64,000 nt of DNA from Lunularia cruciata (Eukaryota > Streptophyta > Marchantiopsida > Lunulariales > Lunulariaceae): contig OX419757.1 in the NCBI GenBank assembly GCA_948567375.1, positions 5,828,001 through 5,892,000 on the forward strand, written 5' to 3'. The translations under genes were made by a program, and so were the position numbers. This document shows positions 47,100-59,179 of the stretch, one piece after another. The notes beneath the pieces are model-generated. The model was given only the letters and a program-made list of their open reading frames with translations. It ran no database searches and had not been told where the DNA came from. Within the stretch, counting starts at the first letter, position 1. Each line of letters starts with the position of its first letter.

Positions 47100-50000
47100 G
47101 CCCAAACGGCAGAGAGATTTATCCGTGAAATGTACACGTTGATCGAAACTACTACCATTATTATTCGTATTATTAGACGAAGTAAATTTTCAGACCTGAC
47201 TCACGAAATAATCGTATTTATTTCCACGTAGCTCGTTTCAGGAGTGCCTTTTCTTCACCGGTCTCACTCTGTGACTAAAAGAAGTTTTATAGTGGTTCAG
47301 ACCTCTAATGCAACCTGTCTTCAATCACGGTATGTCATCTCCATCATTGTGATTTCACACTAAATTATGCTAAACTAATATCAGACATCATGTGATCCCG
47401 ATTACAGAGCAGTCTTGACTGTAGATATCAAAAGTGCATGTTTGTTACTCGATGGTCACCGGAGTATTCACCATAGAGAGATAGGTTGTCAACTCTATCC
47501 ATTTTGAGAGATAAAAAAGTACGTTGAGATCTGTCTTTGAAGTGGATACTAATTTCAACACAAGAGTTAAAGTGAAGATAAGAAGAAGTACTTGACGTGG
47601 TACTCAGTGTACTTATAAGGAATATTTATCCTACTGATATGGAGATTTCGTCTAATAATATGAGGCATTTCCGAGCATACGTCGCTTAACTATAAGATAT
47701 CAAAAAGATGAGATTCTGAATGTTCACCATATTCTTTGTTCTCATCTGACTTAAAAAGTGGTCAATAAATTTCAGACTAATATCCACAACTGTATCCTTT
47801 GTATCCTTACCAACTGGAAAATATTTTCAGAGCTGTAGTGTGAAGTTTCAATGGTGGAACCACGTGAAAAATTACATAAGTTTTTAAGACTGCATCCTAT
47901 ATGATATCCTGCCAAAAATATAGGCTAGTATGTTTCAATGCACTTGATATACCATTCAATTCTGCAATCACGGTAGTTTATTCAACTCCGTATTAGAGAC
48001 AAAGTCATGATGATTATAATATATTTCTAATTCGTGCCGGCCTTCTGTGGTGGACGAAGTTAAAGTACTAATTGACTATAGCTAGTTCATATCTAGGTTA
48101 TAGCTTTTTTCAATCAATATTATCTATAGAGCATTTGAAGTTAAAGAATCTATAAATTGTAAGTTGGTTGGATTGTTTATAGACGTAACTAGGTATCATC
48201 ATGAAATGAACTGAAAAGTACATCATGAGCACTCAAAGACTAAATAATTTTGATATCAACCTTTTTTAGTTCAGTTTTACTTATATGTTCCAGGATATAA
48301 TTTATCAAATTCTGAACTATATAAATATAAAAAGGGACTTCATTTCTAAAGTCTATAAATATATTATTAAAACAGATTGGAGGGGAGTTCTTGAAAGCTT
48401 ACTCCAGTTTTCTAAAACAGTTTTAAAGTCATAAAACTTATGGCAAATCCTATCTTACTCTATTGTCCGATAATCTCTTCTTCTTTTTTGTCTCTTACGG
48501 AAAGGAAAAATGATGCGTCTATACGCATCATCCCCCATCTGTTGTGGATAAATAGAACCTATTAGCAATATCTTGTTATCTCTTTTAATAATAGAATCTT
48601 GACATGGAAAAAATTAAGTGAAAATATTTAATTCTTATTTATTTTCTTATATCTTAATTCTTCGACTTACTGTCGATTTCAACATATTTCAAGATCTATC
48701 AAAGTCATTCATAATTTGCTTCGCATGAGGACTTCCTACTCTTGTCGAGTAAAGACAATTTACTAAGAAGTAAATAAGGTATCTTCTATTTTCTTTTAGA
48801 AGGTAAGGTTTGACTGTATTTTGAAAACGAGATGATACTTGGGTCGTCATGTAGTGTTTTATTCATAAGCAGAGGTTAATTTTAATTTTTCCTTTCTTTG
48901 TGGTGGGCCTGCTTATTCAATCCAATCATTTTCAATCTCTTCAGAAAATTTCATCGGTAAATATGTATCGATCATATACAATTTATAAATAATTTTATAA
49001 AGAAGAATATTAAATGAATCTAAAAATCTTGTACAATATTGGTTTGTTCTATTTTTTCAGATTTTCAATATGTAAAGTCTTGAACTTTTCTCTTGATGTC
49101 TCAAAATTTTAATATTATAATATAATAATAGAAACAGATCTAATATACAGTATTGATTTAAAACTTATATTAAGATTAGATACTTCTTATTTTAAGCCTA
49201 GGTAGGTGAAAATGTTTATGTTTGTGATATTGAACTAAAACTCTCCTATCTAGTTATTTTATTAGGCCATTACCCATTAGTTCATAACTTGCAGTAACTG
49301 CAATCAAAAGTTTAGCACTGGCCTAGTTTTTAAAACAGACGGGGGAATAGTTGAGAAATGGATCTCCAAGATTTTGGAAATATAACGTATACTTTTGAAT
49401 TTTAGTTTTGTTATTTTCAATTGATATTGGAATCATCCCTGAAATTTTTCATCTTTTGATAATGTGTATCTTACTCTTAAAAAAATATTTCAACTAAATA
49501 TAATCCTCAACTTTAGTATTCAATAATTTTATGAATGTATAATTTCTAGTTTGCACCTCTTTAAACTTACAATGCTTTCGAAACTGCCAAACATCAGTTG
49601 AAAGCTTCATTGCGGTAGCAAGGGATTCAGTTTGACAAAAATTGAAGTATCAAAGGAGGATGAGAGGACAGTTTAGTCTGGATGTTCTTTTATAAATGAT
49701 GTCCTGGAGGTTCGGGATTGGAGTTCATTTGTTTCCCTCTATAAATGTAGGTTGTAGAATTATGACGAACTTAAATTAAGTTGGTTTGTCCGTGATAATG
49801 TGTTCTTATCCCCTCCAAGGAAACAAAATTTAAACAATTTAGATCACCAGTATTACCACATATCAAAACCTTAGCTACTGGAGATTACGATCATAAACTG
49901 AAGTTTTGGTAACCAGTTGCACAAAAAGATCTGATATGATTATTTTTTCCAGCTAGGAGTTGAAAATTTTAATAAATGTCTTATTAAGAGACGGAGTGGG

Positions 50001-53000
50001 TTCCCAAGTAGAAAATTTCAGTCTACTAAGAGATGAAGTTTCTCGGTTCCTTTTGAGTTTTGTCGTTTTACAATCTAAGTGAACTTAGAACACATTGTTA
50101 TTAAAACATATGATTTTGTATAATTGGAACAACTTCTTCAATTGATAAACCAATCCTTCATTTGGAATAAACTACAGGTGTGGTTATGGAGAACATGCAT
50201 TACTCGTATTTCCAGAACTGTCTAGTCAATTCAACCTCTTCTTTGATAAAGTGACTCCTTGAGAAAAAAGGATGATAGTTTTTCCCTATTTTGTTGTTGT
50301 ATGAAAACTCTATAAAGTTAAAGAATGTCCTTCCTCTTATCTTCAATTATTCAAATTTTAGGTAAGTGCTGAAATGTTGCATTCGAGAACAGCTTACTAC
50401 ATCTACACAAAAAAAGAGATGTATTGGGAAGCATTTGAATAGAGTAGACAGAGGTAAACAGGTCCGAATCTGTATAGATAATATTCGTGATAGGAGTTTA
50501 GCAGGCATTAAGGTGTGAAACTAAAACTTCCTTCTTGCACTTTGCAAAGTTTTCAATCTGTACCATATTAACGATTACCTTTGAATTACTCTTGTAATAT
50601 ATTGCATGGCATGAGCAGCCACCTATTTCTTTGGATCTTTCAAACATAAGACTATCATCATTCCGTACCCTTCCAGTAATCCTAAGCTAAAATCTATTTT
50701 CATTTCTCAAATAAATTATCTATGATAGAGTGAACGTAGTAAATTAATCAATCGCACTATACATAGAATCCTGAAAGACACGAGCTAGGACATCCATTTT
50801 TTTAATCTGAATCAGGACTTCTCTCTTGTGATTCTGAACCACGTTGACTGTGGTTTACAACACAGGTGAGACTTTAGCCTGTATTGTATACGACGAACTC
50901 GATATAGAGTACAAAGCGAATATTCTTATCCTAAGGAATCAGAGACCCTATTTTGATTTCATGTAATCGGGGCCCCCGTTGAGGATAGCACACGCAACCT
51001 TTTACGTCGAAGGCAGATCCGTTATGAGTCAGCATCTGGTCATTTTCCTTGTTACGTCCATTACATTCTTACGGTCACCGAAAACTTGTCATGTCAATGG
51101 TAGGATTGTAGACGGCTCCTATACGTAGAGGACTGCTGTCTTTTCGATCTACCGTACACAACCGGTATTTTTGGCAGTCTCTGACTGAAGTAGTACGGTA
51201 CCTAGGTATGTAACGATAAGACAAACTCCAAATCTTTGAAAGATCTGCTGTTCGTCGGTTTAAAAAGGAGAAATAAATACACTCCACGAGAAGACAAGAG
51301 CTGATATTAGCATTGCCCTGTCCGAGTTTCATTTTAAGGTATCATTTAACTGGAGACACTAAAAAGAGAAATATATATCCTTAAAAAAACATACCAAAAA
51401 TTTATTCTTAGAATGAACTCCGTGATCTTAAGTTGACTTTGAACATGTGACAATGAAATATATATTCTCTGGCTATATTCACATGCAGCAATATGAACGT
51501 TCAAATGTATAACTTGTTGGTAAGATTACCTGAGGGGACATAATAGGTAAAGACCATACCTTGATATTGAGCGCGAAAGTTCCCGACAAATGATATCTCT
51601 ACTGACTACAATAAACCAAAGACTTCTCCAATGACGCTAGCCTCAAAGTTTTCAAAACAAATTATTTTCAGAAAGCGTATAATAAAAACAACTGATAACG
51701 CTACTAACTCCTATTACAGCTGGTAAGTAGGACCCACAGCCTAAAGCGGCCAAACACAAATAGAATGCTACGGCTTCCAAGATTATCTTGAATAAATTCT
51801 TCAATGAAGCAGACTTGTCCCGATATATTCGAATTAATGACATTTTATAAAATTTAGCGAAATCAGTGATCCACTCTGATTCTTTGCTAGTACTTAAAAT
51901 TGGATAAAGGTAACTCGTTCATTTCAACATTACATCACGATACTGCGAAGTGAGCACTGACGTGGATTCCTTCAACATGAAACTAGGTAATTAATTTCCA
52001 AATTTTACATATTACATATTCCACATTTTACATATTACGCAAAACTGGCCCTTGTCCGTTGATCCCTCCAGTTTTAGTTTAAGTCAAAGTTCTCGAGTTT
52101 GGGATTTGCCATGGTGAGGTACTTATTGGACTGTGAACTCAATCTTTCAAAACTTGATTTCAGTAATGTGAGTAAGGATATTTGGACATTGATGCAAGCT
52201 TTTTAAGATGGATTGGTTTCAATATGGATTTATGCTCTTAAGGCGTGAAAACGATTTCTTTGTCTAATACCGTTTCCCTTATTTAAGGCGTATATGCACT
52301 TCAGAAAAGAAACCAGGAAATAGGATAACCTTTGGGGGAATAAGACACCTTTTTATATAATGTCTAATTATAGTTCTTCAGATATTTTCCTATCATAGAA
52401 ATTTGATTTATTGGTAGATTTCTATATGTGGTATTTTAGAATATCACTAATAATAAGGTTTAAAAATGGTATCAAATAGTTCAATTATAACTCTTTGGTA
52501 CATATTTTTCCAATTTTTGGTAATATTATGGTAAATTTCAGCCACAAGATTGCAAAATGAGAGCCATCATTAGATACTTTTGTAGTCAATATTGCCTTTG
52601 ATATTAGGATAATATATCCGGATGGATGGTTTTAATGATTTTGGCTTTGATCTTATATTCAGTTTTTATATTCACTCCTTTAATAAATTATTCTATTTTT
52701 CTAGTATTTTAAATCTATCTAAGTAAAAGAAATCCTTAAAAGCAACATGTTTAGTTTTAACTTGTAAAACAAATATTATTATATAAGGACATGTTATCAT
52801 CATAAAATTGTCAATATTTGAATTTACTCTATATAATAAACTCATTGGAATGAATAAGATATTATTATCCATATAATAAGTATATGTGAGTTTATGTTTA
52901 TTAACAAAAAGGATATGTTCACATTTCAATCTTTTGCTATATGATCTTATTCTTCTATCACATACATGAATAACTTTAGATCCATGCAAACTGTTTATCT

Positions 53001-54350
53001 TGGATCAAGGATGGTTTAATCTATATATCATGATGGGAAATTTGCTATTATGATCAATCCCATCATACTCAATCTTCTTAGAACTCAATAAACTGAAATC
53101 AACTTTTGAATTGGATGAGTGATGATTTGGTCCATGCTTTAGGATGGGAGATTGGTATCATGAGTATGATGATTATAAATATAATCATCCTTGTCTTCCT
53201 CAAACTTACATGATTGAAGTACAACTTTTACTTTTGTCCCTAGTAGAGTTGTGATGCTAGCGTGTTAATTTAAGACATTGTTATCTTAGTTAGAGTTTCA
53301 TTGAACACATTCCCTAGTGAATTATAGCATAACTCATCTAAATCTTAATCCTCCAAAGATCTTCAATTACTATGTGATTCTATTTAGCTATCAATGTAGA
53401 CAATTTATGTATAGTTTTATTTTTTTTCTCAATTATACAAACTAAAGATCATGCTCTTGTGAACTAAAAAGTACTACTTTACATATTTGATGTAAGTTAC
53501 AAAGTAATATAGAAGCACTTATAGGATATAACTTTTATAATGGTTGTATGATTATACTACACGATGGATAGAGTTATAGCTTGATAACAAATTAGGTTGA
53601 TAAACCTTATTACAAATAATTATGAATACAAAGAATTCTATAAACAGCCAAAATTAGCTAAACTTAAATTATAAGAACTATTTAGGGTAGAATATTTAAA
53701 TGTACTAAAAAATTGTATACTTTTATTTGTCTTGTAGGATATGACCAAAATATCCCACATAAATACTGCACTTTTCTATTATATTTAGGATAAACTCAAG
53801 GATTCTAGAATATTTATTTCTTCATGTTTTAATACTATCCTAAAACCTTCTAGAGCTTTACTTAAGTTGTTTCCATTTCTTCATATTGTGGAAGCTTTTA
53901 AAAACTTACTTAGTTTCTAGTGTTAATACATGTTATTGTAGTAACGTCCACCTTGATAAATAGAGGGTTGGAGGAGATCCTTTATAAGCTTGGTTTATAA
54001 GAAGTGAGGAATATTACCTTGAGTACAAGAGAATAATTTTCATTGAATGGTTCTAGAGTGGATTGAATTAAAAATGGTGGTTCTTTATGAAAATGAGAGT
54101 AATATGAGAGACTTGAGTAGTGCTTGAGTATAACCACAAAGTTGAAGTTGAACGATCATTTTGAGTCTAATATTTACAAGAGATTGGTTGATTCAAGGTA
54201 GAAGTATTGTAAATATTATATATATAGATATATATCTTATGGACCATATCATTTAGCTTTAAATTTTTATGTGTTTGGAGTATATCTTGTAATACATACC
54301 TTGCATCCTAGATGACTAGTTTTTACTTGACATCCCAAAAGAATGAGTGC
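47100..54350. other. AT-rich intergenic DNA without recognisable gene
   Basis: The longest frames here are 98 codons or fewer and show no family I can support. A minus-strand frame at 51843-51652 starts with IRIYRDKSASLKN, vaguely like an RNase H core, but the rest is merely hydrophobic. No LTR pair, tRNA or rRNA is seen. The region is probably old transposon remains. Confidence 0.45.
48511..48530. repeat. Perfect 8-bp hairpin
   Basis: TGATGCGT, loop CTAT, ACGCATCA. It is GC-richer than its surroundings. No neighbouring gene or T-run supports a terminator or regulatory role. Confidence 0.4.
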
Positions 54351-54352
54351 TT

Positions 54353-54458
54353 GAGTAAAAGGATTACTAATGAGGGAAATGGTGTCTCACAAAAGTAGTT
54401 ACTTTGAGTAAAAGGATTCCTGACAAGGGAAATGGTGTCTCACACAAGTAGTTACTCC
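54353..54458. repeat. 53-bp tandem duplication
   Basis: GAGTAAAAGGATTACTAATG at 54353 and GAGTAAAAGGATTCCTGACA at 54406, each followed by AGGGAAATGGTGTCTCACA and AGTAGTTACT. It is a short, fairly recent duplication, with only a few differences. Confidence 0.85.
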
Positions 54459-54959
54459 TTTTGTGAAATAATTGTGAGTGCAAGAGAATATGTTAAGTAA
54501 TAGATAGATGAATTTATGATATACTTAACTTTCCTATCCAAAATTACTCAATATCCAATTGAGATTTATGGATTGTATTCACATTTGAAATAACTTAAAA
54601 AACAAATTTGGTATAAAATTTTCTAAATCAATCATAGACATGCAAGTTCTAATCATTTTCTTATGATTACTTATGGACAAGAAAAGACAAACTACTAAAA
54701 AGAATGAGACTTTAGGAATTTATAAATTGATCCAAGAGTTGATTAAGAAGTCTTATTCTAATTGCAAATCAAATTTTCATACAATCTCTTAGTAAAATCC
54801 CAAGGTTTGCTTTCTCTCAAAAGGAAAACCTCCTATTGTGACAATGATATATGTACTTCAAGAACCTTCTTTTCAAATAGCATATCATATGTTAGTTACA
54901 AACAAGGATTTAAGAACTATCTAACATATTAAAAGTCTTCAACTTGTTTGCTTTGCTCC

Positions 54960-55065
54960 TATGTTGTGTGTATATAAATTGCTACAAAACATACATCACC
55001 ATCACATCATACACTATAGAAGTGCAACTCACACATAAGTCATACATAAACTCTAAAGTGCCACA
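54960..55065. repeat. Extra copy of the element-D LTR end
   Basis: About 105 bp closely match the end of the D LTR (about 55490-55592), sharing ACACTATAGAAG, CAACTCACACATAAGTCATA and CATAAACTCTAAAGTG. This copy ends in CCACA directly where the D LTR seems to start, so an LTR end abuts an LTR start. Confidence 0.6.
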
Positions 55066-55592
55066 ATAATCAGATTGTTTACAACTCAAATCAATTGAAC
55101 TTAGATCAATACTTGATCTGATCCTTAATAACTTGCCAACAATAGGGCACTGATTATAGTCAAGCCAAACCTACTCTAGCTATGGTCACCAACTTTCCGT
55201 TCACTTTAGCCAAGAACTCAAAGGCTCAACATCAAAGAAGTGAGCTCTCTCAAGTTGCACTTTAAGGGTATACTCATGATTTCAACATAGGTCTCATCCC
55301 AACGGTCTTGCTGATAGCACAACCGATGGTGCGGATAGTGCAAGTGATAGTGGGTCCCTCCATGAAGTCAATACCCTAAACACAAAATCTAACCATTAGA
55401 AAGTAGTCTATGAATAACTGCCAAAATACTCTAACTACTATCACTGAAACTCCAATGTCCGAGCAATCTAGATGCGACACTACAAATTATCATGCCTATA
55501 TACATCTCTACACAAAATACATTGCTGTCAGCATTATACACTATAGAAGCACAACTCACACATAAGTCATACATAAACTCTAAAGTGTCACA
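55065..55592 (-). repeat. 3' LTR of element D
   Basis: The start (AATAATCAGATTGTTTACAA) matches the window end at 63946 (TGTAATCAAATCGTTTACAA), and both continue CTCAAATCAATTGAACT and ATCAATACTTGATCT. The right end (GTGTCACA) is followed by a purine-rich tract in element sense (TTAGGGAGTGATTG). The exact left base is uncertain because the TG is lost there. Confidence 0.65.
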
Positions 55593-55763
55593 ATCACTCC
55601 CTAATTGGCGGTTAGGTCCCTCTAACTCTAGATAGCCATCTACTCCAAGTATATGGTATACCCTATGATGGGCAAAGATCAGGAGGCCGGGTGCTATGGA
55701 GCCCCGTCGTTAGTTGCTTGTCTACAATCTATACCATATAAAGAATGAACTAGCTATAGATCA

Positions 55764-55901
55764 AGTATATCTAGGATATAACCACTGTCCCCGAGGAACC
55801 ATTGTGAGGGGAGGAGTCATACATGCCATATGGCATCTTCTTGAACAACTATCACACACTAACATAGTAGCAGCTCCACCAGAAGAGCCACATAACATAC
55901 A
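55764..55901 (-). pseudogene. PHD finger at the integrase end of element D
   Basis: The minus strand reads C-ML-C (from 55901), then GSSGGAATMLV, C-DS-C, SRRC-H-MA-C, TPPLTMVPRGQ-W and LYPRY. The spacing C-x2-C-x11-C-x2-C-x4-H-x2-C-x12-W-x-x-x2-x is that of a PHD finger, with the PPL..VP.G.W core. The last two zinc-binding Cys are both Tyr, each one transition away from Cys codons. PHD fingers bind histone H3 tails. Here the domain takes the place that chromodomains have in chromoviruses, so a targeting role is plausible. A stop directly after PRYT ends the polyprotein. Confidence 0.8.
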
Positions 55902-57013
55902 CTTCAAGCCTGCATGTACAAGTGCCAAGCTTGGGTCCATAGTACCATCAATGTTTGGGAGGTGGCATGGCGCAAAGTTGAGCACATGATCCTTCCAAAC
56001 AACACCATCACGTCCTTCTAACACAAGGACTCTAGATGGAAAAACCTCACATGCTCTCAAGATAGTGTGGCCTATCAAAAAATCAAGTGTCGTCAATGTT
56101 GTCTGTTGTAGATATACATAGTCTCCTGGATGAAATTGACAGATCAAGGGTTAATAACCTCCTCCTCAAATGGTAGCATAGCGTAAAGTATCTCTATGTT
56201 GAGCAATCGCCAAGTTCTCAAATGTCATCAACATCACTCTCTAAAAGATCTCTACCCGTTGAGAACATGTGCTCATCCATACATCTAGGTCATTCAAGTC
56301 CAAAACTACATATGCATCTTGACAAGTGGCTATAGGTAAATCTGGATCTCATCCATGGAGTAGGAAGTAAGGAGGGAAGGATGCTAAGGAGGCTTGCTGG
56401 CTGAACTGACAGCCCATGGCCAACCAAGGTAATTAGAGATCCCAATCTCCCAAGTGGCCTCTTTGCAAACCATACTTTCATCATCCTCTCGTCACTATCT
56501 AAACCACTCTCTCTATTAAGCCATCTACCTTAGGGTGATCTTGGGATGTAGTACGATCATCAATCAAAGCTTTGTTACACAAGACCTAAAACTCCTCCAA
56601 GAACTCTATACCTTGATCAGTCAAAACCTCAACTGGTGCACCAAAATGACTAAGAACCCAATCCAGGAACAAGTAAGTTGTCCCTTCACTAGACTTGTCA
56701 AGAAGTGCCACCAACTCAATCCACTTGGAGAAGTGCTCCACCATCACCAAAACATATTGATGATGTCTCATAGTCAGCGATAAAGGTCCAGCAATGTCCA
56801 AAATCCAATGGTAACCCAATCCCATGATAAGTAATGGGTGTAATTGTGGCATAGGAGTATTGAATGATGCTCTAACTCGGTCATAAACCACATATCTAGC
56901 AACAAATTATTGTACCTCGGTCTGCATACCATGCCACCAATAATGAATTTGGAGTAAACTATATGTATGTTTCCTCCAAAATGTCCTAGCTCCTCATGAG
57001 CATGACGGAACAA
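55902..57013 (-). pseudogene. Element D integrase
   Basis: From the right: a zinc-binding start FRHAHEELGHFGGNIH (57013-56774), the catalytic core HWILDIAGPLSLTMRHHQYV, then HFGAPVEVLTDQGIEF (56891-56586), and HPKVDGLIERVV in the next frame. The C-terminal part is FHPGDYVYLQQTTLTTLD and VLVLEGRDGVVWKDHV (56147-55902). The first two catalytic Asp positions are present. The third region is separated by stops. The reading leads directly into the PHD finger. Confidence 0.85.
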
Positions 57014-57279
57014 CTGTGGTCTTTGAGATGGAAGTGGTACTACTCACACTCTACCATCCTCCCATACATGTAAGGTGTCCACCCTCCAATCTGAATCATC
57101 TGGCTTACTGAAGGACACAATCTTTCTCCTTGGCCCCAATTGTGCCACCCACAACACCAGTGAAAAGATAGTCCATCACAAAGATGTCACCATGAATGTC
57201 TTGCTGAACTATACCAATATCTTCACTCTTTGGATTTGTGACCTCAATAACTCCTCTTGTATACATTGAGAGAGATACC

Positions 57280-58640
57280 ACCAAAGCCTAAGAAAATATA
57301 GAGAGAAAGGCAAGTGCATGCCAACCTGTCTCACCATGCCAACGTGCTCCAATCTGATCCTACTGGCTAGGACATGGGTTTCTACTCAACCCATCTGTAT
57401 CATGGTTCACCACTCAAAGTTCATAAACAACCATGAAATCATACTCTTGTAAAATCAAAGCACATCATGCAAACTTCTTTGAAAGCTTGTCGGACTCCAT
57501 CAACCACTTCAACGGTTGATGATCAGTGATGAGAGTGAAGAGGTTACCAAATAGGTAACATCAGAAATGTGTTATTGCCCAAACTGCTGCTAAGCATTCT
57601 CCCTCATATGAACTATACTTTGCCTCTGCTGAATTTTTAGAGCGACTAGCATAGGCCACCACAAACTCCTTCCCCTCATCATCATGCTAGGTGAACACCG
57701 CTCCAAGCCCCAACATACTCCAATCAGTATGAACGTGAAATGGTCATCCTCTAATCGGTGTCCTCAAAATAAGAGCAATTGTCAACCTCTCCTTGAGCTC
57801 TACAAAAGCTTGCTCCTACTCATCTCTCCAACACCACTCTTGTGGAAGCTTGGTCAACTTTGTCAAGGCCTTGGCAATGGCACTAAATCCTCTAACATAG
57901 TGGCGATACAAGTTCACCAACCTAAGGAATGCTTGCACTCTGCTCACATCCATAGGCCAAGGAATACGTGCAATAGCCTCCACCTTGGTCTTTTGAACAC
58001 CAAGTCCTCCAGGGTAGATAGTGTGACCCAAATACTCAACCTGCTCATGGAAGAACCTACATTTCATAGGATGTAATTTGAGTCCATGAGATCTCAACCT
58101 CTCAAACACCTCCAGCAACTGTCTCTCATACTCCTCCATAGTAGTGCTATAGACCAAAATGTCATCAATATAGCACCAAGCAAAATCTTATCTAGCTAGG
58201 ATCACATCCATGACTCTTTGGAACTCGGTAGTAGTGTTCTTTAACCTAAATGGTAAGAACCTCCCCTAATATACACATTCTTGCCGTGAGGATCAATAGC
58301 CCAAAATGTTCTCTTGGACTTGTCCTCCTCTCTATTGGCAATTGATAATATCCCGCTCAAAGATCCAAAGTTTTGAAGACCTTTGCATGCCCAATTGCGT
58401 CAAAAATCCTCTTCGGTGTAGGCATGGCATACCAATCAACCATAGCCTGTTGGTTGATAGGACAGTAATCTCCACACATTTGCTTATTTGTGTAGTTGCC
58501 ATGCATATCCTTCTTGGTTGGCATCATTATTGCTGATGCATACTCTATGTGAAATCTCTACCAAACCAACCTCAAAAAGGTCACTACTCCGACTCTAAAT
58601 CAATGTCCTCTCCATGTCACTATAACAATATGGACATCAA
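57280..58640 (-). pseudogene. Element D reverse transcriptase and RNase H
   Basis: Broken frames give the RT palm: YAMPTPKRIFDAIGHAKVFK, LDL and AGYYQLPI. The catalytic AWCYIDDILVYSTT has YIDD intact (58172-58161). The 113-codon open part 58157-57816 has KLHPMKCRFFHEQVEYLGHT and RVQAFLRLVNLYRHYVRGFS. RNase H follows from 57815 with [46 protein letters not shown] and ITDHQPLKWLM, and ends near NHDTDGLSRNP. This is a typical gypsy arrangement. Several stops break it. Confidence 0.88.
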
Positions 58641-58939
58641 AAAATTGGTGTGTCGCTAGTCAGCTCAATCCATATACCTGGTCCTTTTAGGGCACCCAAA
58701 TCGTTCATATTGAAGGCAAAACAATTCATGTAGCTCCTCAAGAACCTCCAAACCCTCCATCTTCCTTTCTAGTAAGCTTGGGTCCAAGATCTGGTTCCTA
58801 AGTATCCTCTATAATTGTAGTAGAGTGGAAGACATACTGACTGGCTGCTACATTGGGCTCTTGGGAGCAATAGTGTCATGCCCTTGACCAATAGAGGTCC
58901 CAACCTCTGTGTGAAAATCTCCCTCCACTATGGTTGCAA

Positions 58940-59110
58940 GCTCCACACGTCTCTAGTTGCATCCTAAGTGGACCAAGAGTGTAATCCAAGTAGCCCATGC
59001 TCACTTGGATGGACTCCAAGTAGACCACTCTCCCTAGTAGCTACTGGTTGTGTCCCAAGAATACCATGTCCACTTGGTCTATCGCCCCTAGCATGTGCTT
59101 GAATTGTCTT
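58940..59110 (-). repeat. Imperfect Gly-Leu-Leu-Gly repeats between methyltransferase and RT
   Basis: The minus-strand reading contains RPSGHGILGTQP, ATRESGLLGVHP and SEHGLLGLHS, three imperfect units of about 12 residues. They are mirrored at DNA level by repeated CAAGTAG-CCA/CC...CTCC blocks. They form a linker between the methyltransferase and the RT. Confidence 0.55.
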
Positions 59111-59179
59111 GATAGGCATAAGGCTCACAAGTGTCCAAGTGGTGATACCTATCAAGTGCATCCTACACTGCTTTGCCAA

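Noticed and set aside
51652-51843. Frame starting with an RNase H-like IRIYRDKSASLKN
   Set aside because: The similarity covers only a dozen residues, the rest is hydrophobic, and no RT or integrase lies nearby.
52693-52989. 98-codon minus-strand frame
   Set aside because: It is in very AT-rich DNA, rich in Ile, Tyr and Lys as expected by chance, and has no family resemblance.
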